From: JAICIG01 sp035532215
Lineage (GTDB): Bacteria > Planctomycetota > Planctomycetia > Pirellulales > JAICIG01
Length of the DNA stretch: 54,304 nucleotides
Reading direction: 5' to 3'
Assembly (NCBI GenBank): GCA_035532215.1
Contig: DATKRK010000317.1
Coordinates: 1-54,304 of the forward strand
The notes under the pieces are model-generated. The model did no database searches. It was not told the DNA's origin and saw nothing but the letters and a program-made list of their open reading frames with translations. Shown here piece after piece: positions 33,538-42,190 of the stretch. A program made the translations under genes and the position numbers. The first letter of the stretch is position 1. Every line of letters begins with the position of its first letter.

Positions 33538-34004
33538 CGCTCTTCTCCATCGAGCCCAAGGAAGTGAGCCGGACTCTGGGGCGCCACTGACGTGTAGGGC
33601 CCGCGTTTGCCGCCGCGCGGGCCGAGAATCGGCGCCTCAGTGCGTCTGCCGCCTCTCCGACGGCGCGTCCGCTGTCTCCGGTGCGGCGTAAATACCAAAA
33701 CGCCGTTGCCGCGAAAAGGGCAATTGAGCGTGTCGGGCGGGCCGGTTCGGCCCGCGCGGCCACTGTCAGGCATGCAAAACTCGCCCGCCCAAAAGGGCCC
33801 AAACCCCGCTAAGAAAATTTCCTGCAAACTCGTTGCATTCATCGGCAGAGCTGCTACACTTCGCCTTATGGGATTTGAGCCCCAATCGCTGTAAAACAGC
33901 AGTTTTTTAGGGGAAAAAGACCCAAAAGCATCGATTGCAAGCAAATTAAACCTGATCTGGGAACGGAGACGCCTGGAACCAACCGTCCGCTCTCGCGACG
34001 CTCC
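33538..34004. other. 467-bp divergent intergenic region
   Basis: Between the DUF11 gene (minus) and mraZ (plus). It holds a hairpin GCGGGCC-GGTTC-GGCCCGC near 33747, a good plus-strand promoter (33833-33860, listed separately), and a small GCTGT-AAA-ACAGC hairpin (33888-33900) followed by AGTTTTTT in the mraZ leader, which could attenuate transcription. No coding frame is supported. Confidence 0.5.
33833..33860 (+). promoter_or_regulatory. Candidate promoter of mraZ
   Basis: TTGCAT (33833-33838) and TACACT (33855-33860) are separated by 16 bp, close to a housekeeping sigma-70 promoter, giving a leader of about 140 bases before mraZ. I could not identify convincing MraZ operator repeats (spaced TGGG words), although single TGGG words occur at 33870 and 33958. 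Confidence 0.45.
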
Positions 34005-34490
34005 ATGACCGGCCCCCAGGAATTCATTCTCGGCGAGTATCAGCGCACCTTCGACGAACGTTACCGACTGTCGATTCCGAACGAACTGGTAGCGGCCTTG
34101 GGGGGCGAGGACGAGGATTGCATCTTGGCCAAGGAGCGACCGGGATGCTTGAGTTTGTGGAACGCGAAAACGTGGCAAGACAAACTGAACGCAGGCGTCG
34201 AGCTGGTGCAGGCCAAAATGAGGGCCGGCAAGCTCGAAGGGCGACTGGAGCAGGTTCAGATGCTAGGACGACTGCTCTCGACCCGGCACCGCACCGTGCA
34301 GTTCGCCGGGCGCGGCCGGTTGATTGTTCCCGAAGGTTTTCGCGAGTTTCTCCGCGCCGAGCCGGGCAGCGAGGTCTCGATCATCGGAGCCGCGGTCTGC
34401 GTCGAGATTTGGAATCCCAAAGCGTGGCACGATTATCTCGAAGGACGGATGCCGAAATTCCGGAAATTGTTCGACCGCTTATCGAGTTGA
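34005..34490 (+). CDS. mraZ: MraZ family DNA-binding regulator
   Basis: A 161-aa protein with two AbrB-like MraZ domains: 'FILGEYQRTFDERYRLSIPN' at the N-terminus and 'AGRGRLIVPEGFREFLRAEP' followed by 'VSIIGAAVCVEIWNPKAWHDY'. It is slightly longer than the usual 143-150 aa. MraZ normally heads the division/cell-wall (dcw) cluster and represses it. Here no mraW (rsmH), ftsL or ftsI follows: the next gene on this strand is over 10 kb away, and a candidate structured RNA and a minus-strand gene lie directly downstream. The ATG at 34005 is the only reasonable start; no strong Shine-Dalgarno sequence is visible. Confidence 0.9.
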   Translation: MTGPQEFILGEYQRTFDERYRLSIPNELVAALGGEDEDCILAKERPGCLSLWNAKTWQDKLNAGVELVQAKMRAGKLEGRLEQVQMLGRLLSTRHRTVQFAGRGRLIVPEGFREFLRAEPGSEVSIIGAAVCVEIWNPKAWHDYLEGRMPKFRKLFDRLSS

Positions 34491-34608
34491 ATGCGGCGGG
34501 ATCTTGGCGTGCAACGTGCCAACAACCGCTCGCCCAGGAGCCGCCGCCTCAAACTCAAAAACGAAACTATTCAAGACAAAGCTGCGGAGTTCGACGAGCT
34601 GCCAGCGC

Positions 34609-34746
34609 CCATGCCCGGTTCGGAGAAAGGGCGCCTTTCTCCCGCCTAATGTCACCCGGTAGGGAAGCAAGATTCCAGGGATTGGACCCATTGGCAAGGA
34701 AGCCAATTCTGCTTTTTCTTCGGCCGGGCATGGACTTTTTTATTTT
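34609..34746 (+). ncRNA. Candidate structured RNA downstream of mraZ
   Basis: A perfect closing stem pairs CCATGCCCGG (34609-34618) with CCGGGCATGG (34724-34733). Inside are GGAGAAAGG-GCG-CCTTTCTCC (34622-34642), CCC-GGTA-GGG (34655-34664) or the competing GGAA-GCAAGA-TTCC (34663-34676), and ATTGGC-AAGGAA-GCCAAT (34690-34707). The first hairpin's 5' arm can alternatively pair over 11 bases with GCTTTTTCTTC (34711-34721), extending the closing stem. Thus two mutually exclusive folds exist. The T-run at 34735-34746 after the closing stem marks the plus strand. I do not recognise SRP, 6S, tmRNA or RNase P signatures. It may be a 3'UTR-derived RNA, an elaborate terminator of mraZ, or a mobile-element relic. 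Confidence 0.5.
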
Positions 34747-34760
34747 GAGGGGCTGAAGCC

Positions 34761-35033
34761 CTAACCGGGTTGCGGAACCCGGATTTCCTCGTAGGAATAC
34801 CCGGCGCTGGCAATGTTTCGTAGCGCGCTCTCGATGGCGTCTTCTCGCGACTCGGCCTCGCGGTCGAAGGTCAGGTAAACGCGGCCCTCTTTCATCGCCA
34901 AGAGGGCGTCGTCGCAGCCGGACTCGAACAGCCGATCCTCCAATTCGCCCGTCAGTTCCGCGACCCCGACGAGATAAACGTCGAATGTGTGGATGGTCGG
35001 CGAACGATCGTTCGGCCCGCGGGAATTAGCCAT
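34761..35033 (-). CDS. Small conserved hypothetical protein
   Basis: A 90-aa acidic protein. Starting at the ATG 35033 (MANSRGPNDR) it reads 'FDVYLVGVAELTGELEDRLFES', split here at its end, then 'GCDDALLAMKEGRVYLTFDR' and 'EDAIESALRNIASAGYSY'. The pattern (ElTxExxdxLFexGCDDaxxxxxxGxVyLxFDReA) recurs in small proteins of unknown role from several phyla. An in-frame earlier start at 35075 is possible. It follows DUF1844 by 49 bp in what looks like the tail of the kdsB-pyrG operon. No DNA-binding or membrane segment is evident. Confidence 0.65.
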   Translation of the reverse strand: MANSRGPNDRSPTIHTFDVYLVGVAELTGELEDRLFESGCDDALLAMKEGRVYLTFDREAESREDAIESALRNIASAGYSYEEIRVPQPG

Positions 35034-35082
35034 TCTCAAGTCCCTTTGCTCCTGAAACGCAAACGCACCGATCAACCTTGCC

Positions 35083-35508
35083 TCACTTCTTGCTCAGCGT
35101 CACGTAGCCCAGCCGCAGTTCGTGCAGCACGTTTTCGAGCAATTGCGTTTCTTCGGCCGTGCGGTTGCCGGCGGTCTTTTTTTCGAGCATTTCCAGCAGG
35201 TCGATGAAATGCTTGGCTTCGTCCAAGTGCATGACGGGCTTGTCTGAACCGGGCAGGGGAATCTGGCCCATCAAAGCCAAAGCTTGCGTAGCGAGCGTCG
35301 TGATCAGCACTGGCAGCGTGGCGGGCGGCCACGGCTCGTGCCCGCGGGCAGCCTCCTCGCTCGGCGATTGAGCTTGCTGCGATAACGGCTGAGCGGCAAC
35401 CGCCTCTTTCTGCTTGGCCAGGGCCTCTTTTTCGGCCTGGACCTGGCTTTTCCAATCTTCGTCGACGATGATCCGCGGCTTTTCGCCGCCGGCAGCAGAT
35501 TCCGACAT
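35083..35508 (-). CDS. DUF1844 domain protein
   Basis: A 141-aa protein with a charged coiled-coil N-terminus ('PRIIVDEDWKSQVQAEKEAL' and 'AKQKEAVAAQ') and the DUF1844 domain at the C-terminus ('LPVLITTLATQALALMGQIP', 'AKHFIDLLEMLEKKTAGNRT', 'EETQLLENVLHELRLGYV'). The family is small, helical and of unknown function, found in many Gram-negative bacteria. Its start lies 1 bp after the pyrG stop codon, so it is clearly cotranscribed with pyrG and probably translationally coupled. Confidence 0.88.
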   Translation of the reverse strand: MSESAAGGEKPRIIVDEDWKSQVQAEKEALAKQKEAVAAQPLSQQAQSPSEEAARGHEPWPPATLPVLITTLATQALALMGQIPLPGSDKPVMHLDEAKHFIDLLEMLEKKTAGNRTAEETQLLENVLHELRLGYVTLSKK

Positions 35509-35509
35509 A

Positions 35510-37153
<1,644 letters not shown>

Positions 37154-37162
37154 ACGACCAGT

Positions 37163-37945
37163 TTAACGATCGCGCTGGCGTTCGACAAACGCCCGGTAAT
37201 CGTGCGGCGTGTCGATGCCCAACGTCGCCTGCGGCACGACGGCCACGGCGATCGAATAGCCCGCTTCGAGCACGCGCAACTGCTCCAGTTTTTCGAGCTG
37301 TTCCAGCGGCGAAGGGGGTAAAGAAGCCAGCGAGAGCAAGAATTCGCGGCGATAGGCATATAAGCCGATGTGCTGATAAAAGTGCGGCGGATCGTCGTCG
37401 AGAAGCTCGTCGCGCCACTCGCGGGCATGCGGAACGGGTGAGCGGCTGAAATAGAGCGCGCGGCCGCGGGCGTCGAACACGACCTTCACGCAACTCGGAT
37501 CGAGCAGCTTTTCGCGATCGCGGATCGGCGTGGCCAAGGTCGACATCACCAGTTCGGGCCGCTCTTCGAGCAAACCGACCGCGGCATCGATCGCCTCGCC
37601 CGACAGTTCCGGCTCGTCGCCTTGCACGTTGACCACGATATCGACGTGCGGCAGCCGCCGGGCGATTTCCGCCACGCGATCGGTTCCGCTGGCGCAATCG
37701 GGACTGGTCAGCCACGCCTCGCCGCCGAAGGCGCGGACTTCGCCCAGGATTTCATCGTGATCGGTCGCCACGCAGATACCGCTCGGCCGCCGCGCGCGGC
37801 AGGCCGCTTCGTAAGTGTGCTGGATGAGCGTTTTGCCCGTCTCCCGCAACAGCAGCTTGCGAGGCAGCCGGGTCGAAGCCAGCCGGGCCGGAATGATGAT
37901 ATAGCTGTTCGCCTTGATCCGCGGAACGAACGCCGCCTGCGACAT
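37163..37945 (-). CDS. kdsB: 3-deoxy-manno-octulosonate cytidylyltransferase
   Basis: Activates KDO with CTP to form CMP-KDO for the inner core of lipopolysaccharide. The 260-aa product shows 'IIPARLASTRLPRKLLL' (nucleotide-binding loop), 'ICVATDHDEI', 'DCASGTDRVAEIAR', 'DIVVNVQGDEPELS', 'RALYFSRSPVPHAR', 'HIGLYAYRREFL' and 'TLGIDTPHDY'. All key family positions are present. The ATG at 37945 is preceded by GGAGGAG. It is the first gene of the kdsB-pyrG-DUF1844 operon. Its presence implies a diderm envelope with KDO-containing LPS. A 175-bp spacer (37946-38120) with nothing recognisable separates it from the methyltransferase gene's 3' end. Confidence 0.95.
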   Translation of the reverse strand: MSQAAFVPRIKANSYIIIPARLASTRLPRKLLLRETGKTLIQHTYEAACRARRPSGICVATDHDEILGEVRAFGGEAWLTSPDCASGTDRVAEIARRLPHVDIVVNVQGDEPELSGEAIDAAVGLLEERPELVMSTLATPIRDREKLLDPSCVKVVFDARGRALYFSRSPVPHAREWRDELLDDDPPHFYQHIGLYAYRREFLLSLASLPPSPLEQLEKLEQLRVLEAGYSIAVAVVPQATLGIDTPHDYRAFVERQRDR

Positions 37946-38120
37946 CTCTTGGGCTCCTCCATGAACCGCCCCGGTGCGGGGCGTATTCTAAGCGTTTCCG
38001 CTGAATCGGAGGTAGAGCAGCGTTGGCGAAAAAAACGGTCAGACCGGCTTGCTTTCGAGCGAATATCGCCAGAAACCGGGGCGGCTTTCGTGACCGAGCT
38101 TCCCGAGCTTCGTGATTGGG

Positions 38121-39047
38121 CTACTCGAACATGTCAAACAGCAAACGCTCGCCATTGCCAGCGAGCGATTCCTCAGGCTGCTGAAAGCGCAGTTCCGAGT
38201 CTCTCGCGTAATCGCGATCTTTTTCGATCGAGAGCCAGCGGCGCCCGAGGCTCTCCGCAACGGCGCCGGTCGTGTTCGAACCGGCAAAGGGATCGAGGAC
38301 CAAATCGCCCGATTCTGTGAGGAACTGGATGAAGAAACGAGGGATCTCAGCAGGAAAGCGAGCCGGATGGACCTTTTGCCCTTGCCGTTTCGATTCCTTG
38401 ATGTAGCGGCTGTTCGATTCGTTGTTTCCGCATTCGATCAGGTTGGGCGGAATCGAACCGCCCTTGTCGGTCGCGAATGTCGCCTTGATGTTATGCCCCG
38501 ATGGACGCTTGGTTTGCTTGATCCCGCGTTTGATCAGCCGCTCCATATCTTTGCTGTAGGCTTGCAGCACCCTCGAATTATCCGCTTTGGGGAACTTCGA
38601 CGGCGAAAGCCAAAACACGTACTCGACAGAATCCTTGGCGCGCACGCGGCGAACGTTCACCCACTCCGCAGGCGCCGGCATCTTAGCAGGGTTATACCAA
38701 AAGAATTCTTGGCACAAGTGAAAGCCGATCTCGTCGCACAAGGCCAGTAATAGCCGAAAATGATACAGCGAACGGACCGGAGCTCCCGGCGTCCAACTAC
38801 CGCCGATGTTCAGAACAAAGCTTCCATCGGGTTTCAGAAGCCGGCGGATTTCACGAGCAAACGGCAAAAACCAATCAACGTACTGATGTTGGTCTGCATT
38901 GCCGTATTCTTTCTTGAAATGCAGCGCGTAGGGTGGGGAAGTCACGACAAGATCGACGCTGGCCGATTCCAGTTGCGGCATCATCTGGAGGCTGTCGGCG
39001 CAATAAGCCTGTCCGAGAGCGGTACGATAGAGCGGCTTCAAGTGCAT
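38121..39047 (-). CDS. DNA (cytosine-N4) methyltransferase, PvuII-like
   Basis: A 308-aa beta-class amino-methyltransferase. Catalytic motif IV is 'VVTSPPYALHFKKEYGN' (TSPPY at 36-40) and the SAM-binding motif I 'DPFAGSNTTGAVAE' (from about 252) follows it, the beta order. The stretch 'EYGNADQHQYVDWFLPFARE', 'PAEWVNVRRVRAKDSVEYVFW' (contiguous), and 'RPSGHNIKATF', 'GGSIPPNLIECGNNESNSRY' closely follow M.PvuII as I remember it, so recognition of CAGCTG or a related hexamer is a reasonable guess. The ATG at 39047 was chosen; a TTG at 39086 is possible. No PvuII-type endonuclease or C protein is adjacent. A Uma2-family nuclease-fold gene sits just upstream on the same strand. Confidence 0.9.
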   Translation of the reverse strand: MHLKPLYRTALGQAYCADSLQMMPQLESASVDLVVTSPPYALHFKKEYGNADQHQYVDWFLPFAREIRRLLKPDGSFVLNIGGSWTPGAPVRSLYHFRLLLALCDEIGFHLCQEFFWYNPAKMPAPAEWVNVRRVRAKDSVEYVFWLSPSKFPKADNSRVLQAYSKDMERLIKRGIKQTKRPSGHNIKATFATDKGGSIPPNLIECGNNESNSRYIKESKRQGQKVHPARFPAEIPRFFIQFLTESGDLVLDPFAGSNTTGAVAESLGRRWLSIEKDRDYARDSELRFQQPEESLAGNGERLLFDMFE

Positions 39048-39099
39048 GGCGGGGCGTTGAGAAATAGTGCGATCGACCGAATTCAACCACGCGCGGCGG

Positions 39100-39813
39100 T
39101 CAAACCGGCTTGAAATCGAGGAGGTATTGCCAATCGCCCAACTCGTCCCGCTGCCGACGAAGGCGAAAGTCGTGTCGAAAGACCTGCGAGCGGCGCCAGC
39201 CTTGGCGGCTCTTTGCCGCAGCGTAGCCTGAGGCGCGATAGGTCAGAACCTGAAAGTCGATCTGCTTTTCCAGTGCGTTGATCAGCCAATACTCGGCGAC
39301 TCCCGCTTGATGGTAGCTGTCCCGCAAGCGCTTGGCGTCTTTGGCAACCGAACTGCGGCTGATGATCTCGATCACGCAATCGGGCGAACCGCGCAGTTCG
39401 ATGTATTGGTCCGGATGGTCCTTTCGCGGCGCCCGTTTCAAGCGGCCGGATCGGAAAGCGTCCCAACTGGCGAACAGGCCGTCGGGCTCCGTGGAAAGAT
39501 CCGCATCGTCGTTCGTTAGCAGCGTCCGGTCGGAATAGAAAGTGCCCAGATTCAACTCACGGCTCAGTCGGTGCAGGACGCTCGTGATCTCGGTTTTGAC
39601 CTTGTTGTGCGTTTCCAGTTCATCCGGGCTCATGTCGATCAGAATCTCCCCGTTGATGAACGACACGCGGCCTCGTTGCGGAAAATCGTCGCTGTGAACC
39701 CAATCGCGAAAGCCGTCCAGGCTGCGGGCCGCTGCGGCGGGGATGCAAATCGCCGGCCACTCGGTCCACGGATCGGCCGACGGGGCGGAAGTTTTGCGGG
39801 CGGCAGTGGCCAT
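39100..39813 (-). CDS. Uma2 family nuclease-fold protein
   Basis: A 237-aa protein of the Uma2 (DUF820) family, a PD-(D/E)XK nuclease fold. Seen: 'RVSFINGEILIDMSPDELET', 'HNKVKTEITSVLHRLSRELN', 'DADLSTEPDGLFASWDAF', 'GSPDCVIEIISRSSVAKDAKR' (here given by its start and end) and 'LRDSYHQAGVAEYWLINALE'. The acidic residues and Lys typical of the active site are there. Its stop is 52 bp from the methyltransferase ATG, both on the minus strand. These proteins are abundant in planctomycetes and cyanobacteria and their role is unknown; the pairing with a DNA methyltransferase suggests but does not prove a restriction function. Confidence 0.85.
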   Translation of the reverse strand: MATAARKTSAPSADPWTEWPAICIPAAAARSLDGFRDWVHSDDFPQRGRVSFINGEILIDMSPDELETHNKVKTEITSVLHRLSRELNLGTFYSDRTLLTNDDADLSTEPDGLFASWDAFRSGRLKRAPRKDHPDQYIELRGSPDCVIEIISRSSVAKDAKRLRDSYHQAGVAEYWLINALEKQIDFQVLTYRASGYAAAKSRQGWRRSQVFRHDFRLRRQRDELGDWQYLLDFKPV

Positions 39814-39944
39814 GAGCGTTTGGAAGAAACGATTCTCGATTCAAACAGAGGCAAACGAAGCGAACAAAGCTAAAGGAAGCCGCATTGCGCCGTTTCCCCC
39901 TACTTCGTTTCCTTCGTTGCCTTCTGTTCAGTCTTCAATCCACC

Positions 39945-41765
39945 TTATTTCACCGCATCCGCCAATGCGAACAGATCTTGTTGAAGCTGGTCGAGCCGGG
40001 CGGCCAACTCGGCCTTGGTGGCCTCCAAATCGGCAAGCTGCTCGGGCGGCTCGTAGGCGAACATATAGAATTTTACCTTCGGTTCGGTGCCCGAGGGACG
40101 CACGGCCACGTAATTGCCGTCGGCCGCCAGGTCCAAGATCACCATGTCCCCCTTTGGCCCCTCGAGCGGCCGCGTGCCGTGCGAGCTGACGGCCACGAGG
40201 TTCTGGTAATCGCGGGCTTCGCGGACCTTGATGCCGGCCAACTGCTTGGGCGGCTGCGAACGAACGCTGGCCATCAGCTTGCTCATGCGGGCCATGCCCT
40301 CGCTGCCGGGCATGGTCTTCGAAACCGTCCGCTCGGCGTGGCAGCCGTGCTGCCAGAACAGCGCGTCGAGCTTTTGGTGCAGCGTCTGGCCGCCGGCTTT
40401 GGCCCGCGCGGCCAATTCCGCCACCAACATCGCCGCCACGGCCGCGTCCTTGTCGCGGGCGTAGCAGCCGACCAAAAAGCCGTGCGATTCTTCGGCGCCG
40501 AGCAAGAAGTGCTCGGGGCCGACCTCGTCCATCACGCCGCCGATCCACTTGAAGCCGACCTGCAAATCGCCGTAAGTCTTCACGCCATACGAATCGGCGA
40601 TGCGGCGGATCATCTCGGTCGTGACCAGCGTTTTCACCACGTAATCGCGCGGCGTCAGATTGCCGGCGTATTTTCGCCCTTCCAGCAAATACTCGGTGAG
40701 CAAGGCCCCGATCTGATTGCCGGTGAACGTCTTCCACTCGCCGCCGATCGTCAACGGGGCGGCGCAACCGAGCCGGTCGGCGTCGGGGTCGCTCGATAGA
40801 ATCAGATCGGCGCCGGTCTTTTGGGCCTGCAGGATGATCGCGTCGAACGTAGCCGGGTTTTCGGGATTGGAAACGTGGTCGGGCACGTTGGGAAAATCGC
40901 CGTTCGGCTCGGCGTGCGGCCCGAACAGTTCGACGTCTTCGAACCCGGCCGCCTTCAGCGCCGGCAACACGCTCGAAGCGCCGACGCCGTGCATCGGCGA
41001 ATAGATGATCTTCAAGTTTCTCGGGCCCGCGAAGCTATACATTTCGACGCTTTTCAGATACGCGGCGTCGACGTCGTCCTGGCAGTATTCGACCTGGCCT
41101 TTCTTCAGGGCCTCGGCGAACGGCGCGCGGCGGATTTCCTGGACTGCCATTACGCAATCGATCACGCCGCGGTCGTGCGGCGGCAACAACTGCCCGCCGG
41201 TCGACCAATAGGCCTTCACGGCGTTGTCGCTGGGCGGGTTGTGGCTGGCCGTGACCATGATCCCGCACGAGCATTGCTTATGACGCACGGCGACGGACAG
41301 CTCGGGCGTGCTGCGGTAGCCGTCGAGGAAATAGACCTTGAAGCCGTTGGCGACCATGACTTCGCTGCACAGTTCGGCGAAGTGCCGCGAGCGATGCCGC
41401 GTGTCGTAGGCGATGGCGCACGACAGCGCGGCGCCGCCGGCGTGCCGCTTGACGTATTCGGCCAGCCCCTGGGCGCTTTCCCCGATCGTGCGGTCGTTGA
41501 TCGCGTTCGAGCCGATCGGGTACATCTTGCCGCGGCGGCCGCCGGTGCCGAAGGGGATGATCGTCCAGAAGGCGTCGTCGAGTTCCTTCCACTTCCGCTG
41601 TTCGATATGCTCGGCCACTTGGCCTGCGTATTCGGCATAGCGCGGCTCGGTGAGCCAATCGCGAATATTCTTGGCCGCCGATTCGGTCAGCTTTTTTTCC
41701 GACACGGCCTTTTCCAGTCGCGCCAGCAGTTGGGTCGAAGTCGCCGGATCGAGAGAACTGGACAT
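39945..41765 (-). CDS. Phosphohexomutase (phosphoglucomutase/phosphomannomutase)
   Basis: A 606-aa alpha-D-phosphohexomutase. It interconverts hexose 1- and 6-phosphates. The ATG at 41765 begins a helical N-terminal extension of about 65 residues, then 'IIPFGTGGRRGKMYPIGSNA', the phosphoserine loop 'GIMVTASHNPPSDNAVKAYW' (Ser174), the Mg2+ loop 'LILSSDPDADRLGC', the sugar-binding 'LLGAEESHGFLVG', and the phosphate-binding 'VAVRPSGTEPKVKFYMF'. All four active-site loops are intact. The length and extension match the PgcA-like bacterial group. It stands alone between a 131-bp spacer and the LRR gene. Confidence 0.93.
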   Translation of the reverse strand: MSSSLDPATSTQLLARLEKAVSEKKLTESAAKNIRDWLTEPRYAEYAGQVAEHIEQRKWKELDDAFWTIIPFGTGGRRGKMYPIGSNAINDRTIGESAQGLAEYVKRHAGGAALSCAIAYDTRHRSRHFAELCSEVMVANGFKVYFLDGYRSTPELSVAVRHKQCSCGIMVTASHNPPSDNAVKAYWSTGGQLLPPHDRGVIDCVMAVQEIRRAPFAEALKKGQVEYCQDDVDAAYLKSVEMYSFAGPRNLKIIYSPMHGVGASSVLPALKAAGFEDVELFGPHAEPNGDFPNVPDHVSNPENPATFDAIILQAQKTGADLILSSDPDADRLGCAAPLTIGGEWKTFTGNQIGALLTEYLLEGRKYAGNLTPRDYVVKTLVTTEMIRRIADSYGVKTYGDLQVGFKWIGGVMDEVGPEHFLLGAEESHGFLVGCYARDKDAAVAAMLVAELAARAKAGGQTLHQKLDALFWQHGCHAERTVSKTMPGSEGMARMSKLMASVRSQPPKQLAGIKVREARDYQNLVAVSSHGTRPLEGPKGDMVILDLAADGNYVAVRPSGTEPKVKFYMFAYEPPEQLADLEATKAELAARLDQLQQDLFALADAVK

Positions 41766-41906
41766 AAGAGCACCCACCGTGGTTATCGAAGAGCAACTAG
41801 CCGCGCGCCATGGAGGGCCGGGCGCCCTCGCCCGGCAAGACGCTTCGACCAAGCGCGCCGTGTATTGTGCCGTTTGAGGCGCGATCGGGGAAGAGGCGGC
41901 GACCGG

Positions 41907-42190
41907 CTATTTCCCCGCTTGCTTTTCCTTCCAGGCTTGCACCGCCTGCCGGACACTCACGCCAAGCGAAAACTCAATATTGCGTTCGCTGTTCGGGGCC
42001 ATTCGCCATTCGTGCCAACGATCCGTTTCGACTACGCCGTCGACGACCAGTTCGGGATTCGACTTTCGCATCGCCTCCCGCGCCCGCACAAAGCCTTCGA
42101 GTTCGTCGGCCGGAAGATTCGCGAGTTCGTCGCGGAGAGCGTCCGGCGACCGCCACCCCTCCTCGTCAAACGAATTAATGTGCAGTTTCC
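41907..42190 (-). pseudogene. Out-of-frame C-terminal part of LRR gene
   Basis: Read on the minus strand, one frame off from the LRR gene, this stretch gives 'LRKLHINSFDEEGWRSPDAL' followed by 'ELANLPADELEGFVRAREAM' and ends 'VRQAVQAWKEKQAGK'. 'LRKLHI' continues the LRR phase of the preceding 'FEALRNFKH', which then hits a stop. Restoring a single base near 42193 (CAC-TA to CAC-CTA) would join them into one protein about 94 residues longer. No good start codon precedes the fragment, so it is unlikely to be an independent gene. Confidence 0.7.

Noticed and set aside
34621..34720. SRP (4.5S) or 6S RNA
   Set aside because: The conserved SRP loop with GGAAGCAGC context and the 6S central-bubble pattern are not recognisable. 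Only the general hairpin architecture is shared.
41907..42089. Independent 60-aa gene on the minus strand
   Set aside because: Its frame continues upstream without a good start codon and in LRR phase with the preceding gene, so it is better explained as the out-of-frame end of that gene.
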